Source: Saccharopolyspora kobensis
GTDB taxonomy: Bacteria > Actinomycetota > Actinomycetes > Mycobacteriales > Pseudonocardiaceae
DNA: 64,000 bases
Assembly (NCBI RefSeq): GCF_900108315.1
Contig: NZ_FNVB01000006.1
Coordinates: 268,180 to 332,179 of the forward strand
Direction: 5' to 3'
Under the pieces are notes generated by a model. The model was not told where the DNA came from and searched no databases. It saw only the letters and a list, made by a program, of their open reading frames with translations. The position numbers were made by a program, and so were the translations under genes. This document shows, in pieces, positions 1-8,331 of this stretch (positions are counted from its first letter, which is position 1; each line of letters begins with the position of its first letter).

Positions 1-442
<442 letters not shown>

Positions 443-678
443 CTACGCATGGCTACGGCGCGTGTTGATATCGCCGCAAACAGCATCTTCTCGGCATTTT
501 GAACGTTCTGCTCTCACCCACTCCGAGTAAGAACGGCAATACGGCACGCAACTATTCGTCACTGCTAATACCTGTCGGGCGATCCGCCCGGCGTGTCGTG
601 AGCCGAGTAGGATCGCGGATCGCATTCTGCTGCGCCCCGCTCCCGCCGCTCGCGAGCGCGGGCGCCGGATCCGGGGTG

Positions 679-1938
679 GTGAACATCGGGGTGACACGTG
701 CTCGTGACGGGCGGCACCTGCTGGTCGCGGCGATCGTGCTGGAGATCCTCGCGATCTGGTTCGTGCACTGGATCGACACCCGCGGCTACATCGACACCGA
801 GATCTACCGGCTCGGCGCCCGCGCCTGGCTGAACGGCAACGAGGTGTACGGCGACGACCTCACCCCGGAGTCGCCGGACTCGGGCACGCTGCCGTTCATC
901 TACCCGCCGTTCGCGGTGCTGCTGTTCGTGCCGCTGACCTGGCTCTCCGGCGACACCGCGGTGGTGCTGGTGTCGGTCGTCTCACACCTGGCGATCCTGG
1001 TCACCGCGTACTCGCTGGCCCGGTCGTCGAGCTACTTCGCGCCGCGGGCCGGGCAGCTGGCGGTGGCCACCGCGCTGCTGCTGCCGTGGCTCACGCTGAT
1101 CGAGCCGACGCGCGAGACGCTCAACTACGGGCAGATCAACCTGCTGCTGATGGGCCTGGTGGCGGCCGACTGCCTGCTGCCGCGCACCCGCTGGCCGCGC
1201 GGCCTGCTGGTGGGCATCGCCGCCGCGATCAAGCTGACACCGCTCGGGTTCCTGCTGCTGTTCCTGCTGCGCCGCGACTTCCGCGCGATGGCGGTGACCG
1301 GCATCACGTTCGCCGCGACGGTGCTGATCGGGCTGATCGCCATGCCGCAGGACTCCGCGGACTGGTGGCTGGACTCGATGTTCTCCACCGGCGACTCCCT
1401 CGGCACCGTCTACGTGGGCAACATGACGTTGCGCAGCCTGATCGCCAAGCAGTCGGTGACCGGCTTCGAGCTGAACGCGCTGTGGGTGATCGGCTCGCTG
1501 CTGCTGCTCGCGCTGGCGGTGCTCGGCATGCGGTACGCGCTGCGGGTCGGCAACCTGCCGCTGGCGGTGTGCCTGAACGCGGTGTGGATCCTGCTGGTGT
1601 CGCCGATCTCCTGGTCGCACCACTGGGTGTGGGCCGGGCCGGCGCTCGCGCTGCTGTTCGCGATGTCGTTGCGGCACCGCTGGTACGGAGTGCTGTTCAC
1701 GGTGGTGCTGTGCGCGCTGACGGTGCTGATCGCCCCGCAGTGGTACCTGCCGAACACCGGGGACAAGGAACTGGCCTGGACGTTCTCGCAGCAGGTGGTC
1801 GGCAACTCCTACACGCTGATCGGCATCGGGTTCCTGGTCGCCGCGGCGGTGGCCTGCGCGCGGTTCCGACCCGATTCCGTCCGCGCACCCGCACCCGTCG
1901 ACGTGCCGCCGGCCGCCGCGCCCCAGCACTACCGCTGA
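679..1938 (+). CDS. GT87-family (DUF2029) integral membrane mannosyltransferase-like protein
   Basis: A polytopic membrane glycosyltransferase of the polyprenol-phosphate-sugar-dependent GT-C type. The first TM helix is followed by an extracytoplasmic loop (YIDTEIYRLGARAWLNG) typical of GT87, where an acidic pair is thought to be catalytic; about ten hydrophobic helices follow and the C-terminus is Pro/Ala-rich. The length of 419 aa is normal for the family. I chose GTG 679 (VNIGVTRARD); the frame is open back to 499, but that extension is unlike a GT87 N-terminus. The substrate is unknown. Family members add mannose to lipoglycans or arabinan in mycobacteria, which fits the adjacent glf. Confidence 0.82.
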   Translation: MNIGVTRARDGRHLLVAAIVLEILAIWFVHWIDTRGYIDTEIYRLGARAWLNGNEVYGDDLTPESPDSGTLPFIYPPFAVLLFVPLTWLSGDTAVVLVSVVSHLAILVTAYSLARSSSYFAPRAGQLAVATALLLPWLTLIEPTRETLNYGQINLLLMGLVAADCLLPRTRWPRGLLVGIAAAIKLTPLGFLLLFLLRRDFRAMAVTGITFAATVLIGLIAMPQDSADWWLDSMFSTGDSLGTVYVGNMTLRSLIAKQSVTGFELNALWVIGSLLLLALAVLGMRYALRVGNLPLAVCLNAVWILLVSPISWSHHWVWAGPALALLFAMSLRHRWYGVLFTVVLCALTVLIAPQWYLPNTGDKELAWTFSQQVVGNSYTLIGIGFLVAAAVACARFRPDSVRAPAPVDVPPAAAPQHYR

Positions 1939-1969
1939 CCGGATTCGATCCCCGCTGGAATCGCGCATC

Positions 1970-2002
1970 CGTCGGCGTGTCACGCGCCCGACACACCGGC
2001 GT
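1970..2002. repeat. GTGTCGG-type hairpin preceding the nested palindrome (family A partner)
   Basis: Imperfect inverted repeat: CGTCGGCGTGTC pairs with GACACACCGGCG around ACGCGCCC. The same hairpin stands beside family A palindromes at 11784-11814 and 20450-20477, so the two form a composite element. Confidence 0.6.
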
Positions 2003-2006
2003 TTCC

Positions 2007-2050
2007 GCAATTTCAATTGAAATTCGACGTCCGATTTCCATTGAAATCGC
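2007..2050. repeat. Family A nested palindrome
   Basis: Two ATTTC-N4-GAAAT dyads (N4 = AATT and CATT) have centres at 2016.5 and 2040.5, exactly 24 nt apart, around a central ACGT. The whole is a near-perfect 44-bp palindrome of strikingly low GC in a GC-rich genome. It lies between the GT87 and amidase genes, both on the plus strand. Function unknown. Confidence 0.8.
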
Positions 2051-2259
2051 CGCACCCGCCGGTGGAATCGGCGACGAGCGGGGAATTTCGGGGCTTCCGC
2101 CGGAGCGCTCGCCGGGGCCCGGGACCATCCACTGGGGACAGCGGTCACCCGGACAGAGCAGTTGACCGGCGGCTGATCGGAGTCCACCGCATACTCGCTT
2201 CGGTCCACCAAACGGTTCCGGCCGACGGCCGGGACCCCTGCGCGGAAACGAGGTACCGA

Positions 2260-3282
2260 ATGCGTCGTCGGCTCGGATTCCCGATCGCGCTGCTGCTGGC
2301 CACGGCGGCGCTGCCCGCAGCGAGCGCCGCCGCCCCGGAGTCGAGCACCCGGATTCCGCTGCGCGAAGCTCCGCTGGACCGCACCCAGACCCGCGAGGTC
2401 CGCACCTCCACGCCGTTCGACCTGGTCGGATTCGCCTGGCGGGGACCGGCACCGGACCGGGTCGAGGTCCGCACCCGCGGCTCCGGGGAGTGGAGCGAGT
2501 GGACCGAGCTGGAGCCGGAAGCGGGCGGCAGCGAACCACTGTGGACCGGGCGGGCCGACACCGCGCAGGTGCGGGCGAGCCGCGGCGGCGCGGACGCGAC
2601 CGGTGACCTCGAGCTGATCGCGATCGACCCGGGCACGAGCGCCGCCGTCACCCCGGACACGCGGATCGCCGGGTCACCGCCGGTCGTCGGGCGGGCGCAG
2701 TGGGGCGCCGACGAGAACCTGATGACCTGGCCGCCGGAGCCGACCCGGACCAAAGCGGTGATCGTGCACCACACCGCGGGCACCAACGACTACAGCTGCG
2801 CGCAGTCCGCCGACATCGTGCGGGCGATCTACCGCTACCACGCCGTCGAGCTGAAGTGGGGCGACATCGGCTACCACGCGCTGGTCGACAAGTGCGGCAC
2901 CGTGTTCGAGGGCCGCGCGGGCGGGCTGCGCGGCGACGTCGTCGGCGGGCACGCGCGGGGCTTCAACCGCAACACCTTCGGCGTGTCGATGCTCGGCAAC
3001 TACGACCGGGCGACGCCGAGCAGCAAGACCGTCGAGTCGGTCGCCGAGATCAGCGCCTGGAAGCTGGGCACCGCGGGCGTGCCCGCCGACGGCCGGACCG
3101 AACTGGTCGCCGAACCGGCGAACAACTCGCACCACCCCGCCGGGGCCGCGGTCTCGCTGCCGACGATCTTCGGGCACCGCGACGTGAGCCGGACGGTCTG
3201 CCCGGGTCAGCGCGGCTACGAGAAGCTCGACCCGATCCGCGCCCGCGCGGCGGTCCTCCAGCAGCGCCACGCCCGGCCCTGA
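2260..3282 (+). CDS. Secreted peptidoglycan amidase (Amidase_2/PGRP family)
   Basis: Probable N-acetylmuramoyl-L-alanine amidase acting outside the membrane on wall peptidoglycan. A signal peptide occupies residues 1-26 (MRRR, hydrophobic core, A-rich cleavage region). After a domain of about 110 residues rich in W and E, the PGRP/amidase domain starts at PPVVGRAQWGADE. It carries the first zinc ligand in VIVHHTAGT, the GYHALVDKCG segment, and the late GHRDVSRTVCPG with the second His and the Cys. ATG 2260 follows a gap holding repeat A. Syntenic with M. tuberculosis Rv3811. Whether it cleaves or only binds peptidoglycan cannot be read from sequence, but the zinc ligands appear intact. Confidence 0.9.
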   Translation: MRRRLGFPIALLLATAALPAASAAAPESSTRIPLREAPLDRTQTREVRTSTPFDLVGFAWRGPAPDRVEVRTRGSGEWSEWTELEPEAGGSEPLWTGRADTAQVRASRGGADATGDLELIAIDPGTSAAVTPDTRIAGSPPVVGRAQWGADENLMTWPPEPTRTKAVIVHHTAGTNDYSCAQSADIVRAIYRYHAVELKWGDIGYHALVDKCGTVFEGRAGGLRGDVVGGHARGFNRNTFGVSMLGNYDRATPSSKTVESVAEISAWKLGTAGVPADGRTELVAEPANNSHHPAGAAVSLPTIFGHRDVSRTVCPGQRGYEKLDPIRARAAVLQQRHARP

Positions 3283-3359
3283 ACCCGGTTGATGCCCGCA
3301 GCCGCGGCGACCTAGACCTGCACGGCCTCCCCGAACTCCGCCCCGGCGCAAGCACCCCT

Positions 3360-3493
3360 GAGCCACGGTCCGGAGACCCACCCAACCGCACCCCAGGGGA
3401 ACGTGACGAAACCCAGCCACAAGGAACCCCGAAAACGCAAGATCACTCCTGATCGCAACCACCACTGTGAATCGCGGAGAGGCGGAACAGTCA
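3360..3493 (-). repeat. Family C repeat, copy 1
   Basis: On the minus strand the element opens with CCGCCTCTCCGCGATTCACAG directly after the stop of the HAD gene and continues through a TTGCG...GGGTTCCTTGTGGCTGGG block. Related copies: 12572-12690, 15715-15806 and 31962-32095. Its function and mobility are unknown. Confidence 0.7.
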
Positions 3494-4303
3494 CCACCAG
3501 CGGCTGAGGAATTCGGCTACGCCGTCGTCGGTGTTGCTGGTGGTGACCTCGTCGGCCGCGGCCAGCGCGACCGGGTGGGCGTTGCCCATCGCCACCCCGC
3601 GGCCCGCCCAGGACAGCATCGGGACGTCGTTGGGCATGTCGCCGAAGGCGATCACGTCGGCCTGGTCGACGCCGAGGTCCGCGGCCACCGCGGCCAGGCC
3701 GGTCGCCTTGTCCACACCGGCCGCCGAGAGCTCGATCAGACCCGACGACGTCGAGTAGGTCAGCTGCAGCTGGGAGCCGAGCACCGCGCCCGCCGCCTCC
3801 GCCATCTCCGCGCTCGTCATGTGCTCGTGCAGCACCAGCAGCTTGACCGCGGGCTTGCCGGTCAGCTCGTCGGTGCCGGCGACGTGGATGTCCGCGTTCG
3901 GCCACACCCGGCGGAAATCGGCCTCGGCCAGGAACTGCTCGTGCGGCCGGTCGTGCGCGCCGTCCGTCGTGCGCTCCACCGCGAAGGCGCAGCCGGGCAG
4001 CTCGTGGCGCAGCTCGCGCACCACGTCGTGCAGCTCCAGGGCCTCGATCACGTGGCTCTGGAGCACCTGGTCGGCAGCGGCGTCGTAGAGCACCGCACCG
4101 TTCGCGCACACCGCCACGCCGGCCACCCCGAGGCCTTCGACGACCATCGGCATCCAGCGCGGCGGGCGACCGGTGACCAGCACGAACGGCGTCCCGGATG
4201 CGACCACCCGCTGCACCGCCCCAGCGGTTCGCGAGCTCACCCGCTCCATCGGGTCGAGCAGGGTTCCGTCCACGTCTGATGCCACCAGGCCGGGTTTGCG
4301 CAC
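3491..4303 (-). CDS. Cof-type HAD-superfamily phosphatase
   Basis: Cytosolic HAD hydrolase of the Cof/IIB cap type. Motif I is DVDGTLLD at residues 10-17, motif II is VTGRP, the motif III Lys lies in the GKPAVKLLVL region, and motif IV is GDMPNDVPML. A substrate-specificity cap sits in the middle. Length is 270 aa, normal. Start GTG 4303 places motif I at the usual distance. Syntenic with Rv3813c. The family dephosphorylates sugar phosphates, flavin precursors and the like; the substrate cannot be read from the sequence. Repeat C begins right at its stop codon. Confidence 0.9.
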   Translation of the reverse strand: MRKPGLVASDVDGTLLDPMERVSSRTAGAVQRVVASGTPFVLVTGRPPRWMPMVVEGLGVAGVAVCANGAVLYDAAADQVLQSHVIEALELHDVVRELRHELPGCAFAVERTTDGAHDRPHEQFLAEADFRRVWPNADIHVAGTDELTGKPAVKLLVLHEHMTSAEMAEAAGAVLGSQLQLTYSTSSGLIELSAAGVDKATGLAAVAADLGVDQADVIAFGDMPNDVPMLSWAGRGVAMGNAHPVALAAADEVTTSNTDDGVAEFLSRWW

Positions 4304-4426
4304 GCCGCCATCCTGCCTGGTGCGGGCGGGCGACCCCGGACCCAGCACCCCGCCGAGGCGACGCGCGCCACCCCGCATCACCTGATCGGGTCGATGGCGG
4401 TGGGGCTCGACCAGTACGGTCGACGT

Positions 4427-5299
4427 GTGCGAGTTGGGATCGTGATTCTGCCGGAGCACCGTTGGTGGGCCGCCGAGCCGCTGTGGCGGATGGCCGAGGA
4501 GTACGGCTTCGCCCACGCCTGGACCTACGACCACCTGGGCTGGCGGTCCCTTGTGGACAAGTCGTGGTTCGACGCGGTGCCGACCTTGACCGCGGCCGCG
4601 ATGGTCACCTCGACCATCCGGCTGGGCACCCTGGTCGCCTCGCCGAACTTCCGGCACCCGGTGCACTTCGCGCGGGAGCTCACCGCGCTCGACGACATCT
4701 CCGACGGCCGGATCACGCTCGGCATCGGCGCGGGCAGCGCCGCCTTCGACAGCCGGGTGCTCGGCCAACCGGAGCTGACGCCCGCGCAGCGCTCCGACCG
4801 GTTCGCCGAGTTCCTGGAGCTGCTGGACCGGATCCTCACCCACGACTCCACCGACTACTCCGGCACCTACTACTCCGCCGTGGAGGCCCGCAGGCACCCC
4901 GGCTGCGTGCAGCTGCCCCGGCTGCCGTTCGTGGTGGCCGCCAACAGCCCCCGCTCGATGCAGCTGGCCGCCCGGTACGGCAAGGGCTGGGTCACCACCG
5001 GCCGCGCGGCGGAGGACCAGGAGGCGTGGTGGCGGTCGGTCGCCGAGCTCTCGCTGCGCTTCGCCGAGGCGCTCGCCGAGCAGGGGCGGGATCCGGCCAG
5101 GGTCGACCGCTACCTGCAGGCCGACGCGGCGCCGGTGTTCTCGATGTCCAGTGTGGAGCACTTCCGCGACGTGGTGGGCCGCGCGCGCGAGCTCGGCTTC
5201 ACCGACGTGATCACCCACTGGCCGCGCGCCGACGGCCCCTACGCGGGCAAGGAGTCGACCGTCGAGGAGATCGCCTCGGAAGTCCTCCCGGAGATCTGA
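4427..5299 (+). CDS. Luciferase-like (LLM class) flavin/F420-dependent oxidoreductase
   Basis: TIM-barrel oxidoreductase of the bacterial-luciferase superfamily, cytosolic. Diagnostic segments are VGIVILPEHRWW at the N-terminus, HAWTYDHLGW, the RLGTLVASPNFRHP strand, and LTALDDISDGRITLGIGAGS. I took GTG 4427, which puts the first barrel strand at the N-terminus and lies 6 nt after a TACGGT box (4415-4420), so it would be leaderless; ATG 4394 in the same frame is the alternative. F420 rather than FMN is plausible in an actinomycete but is inference. No substrate is indicated by the neighbours. Confidence 0.85.
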   Translation: MRVGIVILPEHRWWAAEPLWRMAEEYGFAHAWTYDHLGWRSLVDKSWFDAVPTLTAAAMVTSTIRLGTLVASPNFRHPVHFARELTALDDISDGRITLGIGAGSAAFDSRVLGQPELTPAQRSDRFAEFLELLDRILTHDSTDYSGTYYSAVEARRHPGCVQLPRLPFVVAANSPRSMQLAARYGKGWVTTGRAAEDQEAWWRSVAELSLRFAEALAEQGRDPARVDRYLQADAAPVFSMSSVEHFRDVVGRARELGFTDVITHWPRADGPYAGKESTVEEIASEVLPEI

Positions 5300-5408
5300 T
5301 CAGTCCCCACAGCCTGGTGGTGGTTGCGTTGCTGGGGTGGTCGCTCAGCGGCTGAGTGCTTCCCCGGACTGCGAGTGCCCGTCCTGGTGTATGACCACGG
5401 CAGTGCCC

Positions 5409-6011
5409 TCAGACCTCACCGCGAGGTGAGGCGAGCAGCGTCGCGCCCACCGCGAGGAACTCGGCGGGCGCTCCGCCCAGGGCCGAAAGGCGGTGCGGGA
5501 CGCGGGCGCTGAAGCTCACGCTGTCCCCGGCCCGCAGCGTCGTGGCGCCCTGGTCGAAGTCCACGTGCAGCTGGCCGCTGAGCACGTAGAGCCAGTCGTG
5601 GCCCTCGTGCTTGACCGGGCGCACTCCCTCGCTGGTCGGGGAGATCCGGTAGCGCGCGGCGTAGAGGCCGGGGATCACCGCGCGCGGGGTCAGCACCTGC
5701 AGCGCCATGCCGTCGGTGTCGACCGTCGGGACCTCGTTGCCGCGCAACACCATCGCCGCCGGTCCCGGCCTGCCGTCGGTGAACAGCTGGGACAGGCCGA
5801 CGTCGAGCGCGGTGGCCAGCCTGGCCAGCACGTCCAGCGCCGGTGTCATCTCGCCCTGCTCGATGTTGATCAGGTGCGACACGTCGAGCTCCGCGCGGGC
5901 CGCGAGCTCGCCCTGGTCGAGCCCGCGCGAGGCCCGCAACCGGCGGATCCGGTCGCCGAGCCCGGCGAGAGCGCGCGAACTACCAGGGGTATCGGACACG
6001 TCGAACACCAT
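5409..6011 (-). CDS. XRE-family regulator with C-terminal cupin sensor
   Basis: Transcriptional regulator. A Cro/CI-type helix-turn-helix spans residues 14-70 (LGDRIRRLRASRGLDQGELAARAELDVSHLINIEQGE) and a cupin_2 barrel fills residues 115-195 (HEGHDWLYVLSGQLHVD, RAGDSVSFSARVPHRL). Such proteins usually control a nearby metabolic gene in response to a small ligand bound in the cupin. The neighbours are the divergent HhH-GPD gene and the convergent LLM oxidoreductase; neither is an obvious target. A CCTCACC/GGTGAGG dyad overlaps its last codons. 200 aa, normal length. Confidence 0.9.
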   Translation of the reverse strand: MVFDVSDTPGSSRALAGLGDRIRRLRASRGLDQGELAARAELDVSHLINIEQGEMTPALDVLARLATALDVGLSQLFTDGRPGPAAMVLRGNEVPTVDTDGMALQVLTPRAVIPGLYAARYRISPTSEGVRPVKHEGHDWLYVLSGQLHVDFDQGATTLRAGDSVSFSARVPHRLSALGGAPAEFLAVGATLLASPRGEV

Positions 6012-6095
6012 AAGACGGGTGCGGCGGGTTCGCTGCGATCGCGCGTGTGCCCCGATGCCACGCCGGGTAGCCATCTTCGGCAGGAGGTGGTGGTG

Positions 6096-6689
6096 ATGTC
6101 GATTCGGGAGACCGTGCAGCGCCTGCTGGACGACGAGGGCACCACCTACGCCGCCGAAGCCGGGATCAAGCTGGAGAACAAGCCCGCCCCGCTGTACCGG
6201 CTGCTGGTGCTGGCGCTGCTGCTGTCCACGCGGATCAAGGCGGAGCTGGCGGTGTCGGCGGCGCGGGAGCTCAGCGAGTTCGGCACTGCGCAGAAGATGT
6301 GCGACGCGACCTGGCAGCAGCGGGTGGACGCGCTCGACCGCGGGCGCTACGCCCGCTACGACGAGAGCACGGCGACGGCGCTCGGCAAGGGAGCTCAACT
6401 GCTGCTCGACCGCTACCACGGCGATCTGCGCCGGATGCGGGCGAAGGCCGACGGCGATCTGGACGTGCTGCGGGAGCTGCTCACCGAGGTGCCGCGGATC
6501 GGCCCGGTGGGCGCGGACATCTTCTGCCGCGAAGTGCAGCTGGTGTGGCCCGAGCTGCGGCCGTTCTTCGACGAGAAGGCCCTGGCAGGTGCGCGGAAGC
6601 TGGGCCTGCCGACGAAACCGGAACGGCTGGCCGAGCACGTCGAGGGCCACGACCTGGCCCGCCTGGCGGCCGCGCTGATCCGAGCTTGA
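6096..6689 (+). CDS. HhH-GPD family DNA glycosylase-like protein
   Basis: 197-aa helix-hairpin-helix protein of the endonuclease III/base-excision superfamily. The hairpin reads EVPRIGPVGADIF at about residues 130-142, where endonuclease III has a catalytic Lys in its second glycine turn (LPGVGRKTA). Here that position is not Lys, and no Cys4 iron-sulfur cluster follows. It may be a monofunctional glycosylase, a structural DNA binder, or inactive. ATG 6096 has a strong AGGAGG 6 nt upstream. A GC hairpin follows the stop. Confidence 0.75.
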   Translation: MSIRETVQRLLDDEGTTYAAEAGIKLENKPAPLYRLLVLALLLSTRIKAELAVSAARELSEFGTAQKMCDATWQQRVDALDRGRYARYDESTATALGKGAQLLLDRYHGDLRRMRAKADGDLDVLRELLTEVPRIGPVGADIFCREVQLVWPELRPFFDEKALAGARKLGLPTKPERLAEHVEGHDLARLAAALIRA

Positions 6690-6718
6690 GCGGCGGCGGT
6701 GCGAGACCACCGCCGCTC
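6688..6718 (+). terminator. Hairpin at the end of the HhH-GPD gene
   Basis: GAGCGGCGG pairs with CCGCCGCTC around a short loop and begins inside the stop codon. There is no T-run, as is common for actinobacterial terminators. Confidence 0.5.
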
Positions 6719-6799
6719 AGGGCTCCGGACTCCATCTCTGCCCTGGTCGGCCACGTGGCTGCGAAGGCCTACGCGGTGCATCGCAGAAGCCTCCGCAGG

Positions 6800-6951
6800 C
6801 GCATGACCCGCCCTCGCAACCTGCACCGCCGCGGGCTCTCAGAGGTCGCCTGGCGAGGAAAGCCCGTGCGCCGTGTATTGGGCACGGGATCCCGCAGCCA
6901 GGCGGCGTCTGAGGTTTCCGCACCGCCACGCAGAACGAGCCCGGAAACCTC
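6800..6951 (-). repeat. Family B 3'-UTR element after serS
   Basis: On the serS strand the block GCTCGTTCTGCGTGGCGG (6940-6923) starts 13 nt after the stop. A small hairpin (GAGGTTTCCG 6911-6920 with CGGAAACCTC 6942-6951) is followed by a long stem: 6838-6854 pairs with 6897-6913, with an inner stem GCCCGTGC/GCACGGG. The conserved distal block is CCGCGGCGGTGC...GGTTGCGAGGG. Other copies follow actP, sppA, msrA and the DUF2470 gene. Confidence 0.75.
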
Positions 6952-6952
6952 A

Positions 6953-8215
6953 CTACTTGGGTTCGAGGACCTCTCGGCCGCCGAGGAACGGGCGCAGGGC
7001 GACCGGGACGCGGACCGAACCGTCGGCCTGCTGGTGGTTCTCCAGGATCGCCACGATCCAGCGGGTGGTGGCCAGCGTGCCGTTGAGGGTGGCCGCGATG
7101 CGGGTGCGGCCCTCCTCGTCGCGGTAGCGGGTGTTGAGCCGCCGGGCCTGGAACGTGGTGCAGTTCGAGGTGGAGGTCAGCTCGCGGTAGGTCTGCTGGC
7201 TGGGCACCCAGGCCTCGCAGTCGAACTTGCGGGCCGCGCTGGCGCCGAGGTCACCGGCCGCGGTGTCGATCACCCGGTAGGGCACCTCGATCTTGGCCAG
7301 CATGTCCTCTTCCCAGGCCAGCAGGCGCTGGTGCTCCTCCTTGGCGTCCTCTTCCCGGCAGTAGACGAACATCTCCAGCTTGTTGAACTGGTGCACGCGG
7401 ATGATGCCGCGGGTGTCCTTGCCGTAGGAGCCCGCCTCGCGGCGGAAGCAGGTCGACCAGCCCGCGTAGCGCAGCGGACCGTCGGAGAAGTCCAGGATCT
7501 CGTCCGAGTGGTAACCCGCCAGCGGCACCTCGGAGGTGCCGACCAGGTACAGGTCGTCGGCCTCCAGCCGGTAGACCTCGGTGGAGTGCGCGCCGAGGAA
7601 GCCGGTGCCGTCCATGATCTCCGGCCGGACCAGCACCGGCGGCACGACCAGGCTGAACCCGCTGGCGGTGGCCTGCGCGGCGGCCATGTTCAGCAGCGCC
7701 AGCTCCAGCTGGGCACCGATGCCGGTGAGGAAGTAGAACCGGGCGCCGGACACCTTCGCGCCGCGCTCCATGTCGAAGGCCCCGAGCGCGTTGCCCAGGT
7801 CGACGTGGTCGGAGACCTCGAAGTCGAACTCGCGCGGCACGCCGACGTGCTTGAGCACCGCGTAGTCGTCCTCGCCGCCCGGCGGGACGTCGGGCTCGAC
7901 GATGTTCTGGACGGCCTTCTGCGCGCGCAGCAGCTCCTCGTCGGCCTCCGACTGCGCGACCTCGGCCTCCTTGACCTGCGCGGAGAGCTCCTTGGCCTGG
8001 GCCAGCAGCGCGTCGCGCTCCTCGCCCTTGGCCTTGCCGACCTTCTTGCCGAGCTGCTTCTGCTCGGCGCGCAGGTTGTCCGCGCGGGACACCGCGGACC
8101 TGCGACGCTCGTCGGCGGACAGCAGCGCGTCCACCAGGGACGCGTCTTCACCCCGCGCACGCTGCGAAGCGCGCACGGCTTCCGGATCATCGCGTAGCGT
8201 CTTCAGGTCGATCAC
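6953..8215 (-). CDS. serS: Seryl-tRNA synthetase
   Basis: Class II aminoacyl-tRNA synthetase charging tRNA-Ser (and tRNA-Sec where present) in the cytoplasm. Residues 1-105 form the N-terminal coiled-coil arm (alternating E/K/R with A/L). The catalytic core holds [13 protein letters not shown], motif 2 [14 protein letters not shown] and motif 3 in [13 protein letters not shown]. Length 420 aa is typical. GTG 8215 (then [11 protein letters not shown]) is the family start and lies 8 nt after TACGCT, so it is probably leaderless. Syntenic with Rv3834c. Family B element follows the stop; a GC-core variant of repeat A precedes the gene. Confidence 0.97.
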   Translation of the reverse strand: MIDLKTLRDDPEAVRASQRARGEDASLVDALLSADERRRSAVSRADNLRAEQKQLGKKVGKAKGEERDALLAQAKELSAQVKEAEVAQSEADEELLRAQKAVQNIVEPDVPPGGEDDYAVLKHVGVPREFDFEVSDHVDLGNALGAFDMERGAKVSGARFYFLTGIGAQLELALLNMAAAQATASGFSLVVPPVLVRPEIMDGTGFLGAHSTEVYRLEADDLYLVGTSEVPLAGYHSDEILDFSDGPLRYAGWSTCFRREAGSYGKDTRGIIRVHQFNKLEMFVYCREEDAKEEHQRLLAWEEDMLAKIEVPYRVIDTAAGDLGASAARKFDCEAWVPSQQTYRELTSTSNCTTFQARRLNTRYRDEEGRTRIAATLNGTLATTRWIVAILENHQQADGSVRVPVALRPFLGGREVLEPK

Positions 8216-8223
8216 AGCTGGTC

Positions 8224-8229
8224 AGCGTA
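8224..8229 (-). promoter_or_regulatory. Probable -10 box of leaderless serS promoter
   Basis: TACGCT on the minus strand, 8 nt before the GTG of serS; no Shine-Dalgarno is present. Confidence 0.45.
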
Positions 8230-8263
8230 GTCCTTCCCGCACCGACCCCGGCCCCTGGGTGCC

Positions 8264-8317
8264 GATTTCGCGCGAAATTGACCATCACCCGGGTGAACGC
8301 CGATTTCTCGCGAAATC
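8264..8317. repeat. GC-core variant of the ATTTC-N4-GAAAT dyad pair
   Basis: Two dyads with cores GCGC and TCGC have centres at 8271.5 and 8309.5. The flanks resemble family A, but the spacing is 38 nt rather than 24. It lies between serS and the ATP-grasp gene, both minus strand. Confidence 0.55.
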
Positions 8318-8331
8318 GACGCGCACTCCGC

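Noticed and set aside
499..678. 60-residue N-terminal extension of the GT87 protein
   Set aside because: The sequence is unlike GT87 starts and has ordinary promoter-like composition; GTG 679 fits the family.
6800..6951. Family B elements as transposon ends
   Set aside because: No transposase or target duplication is seen, and all five copies are on the strand of the gene they follow.
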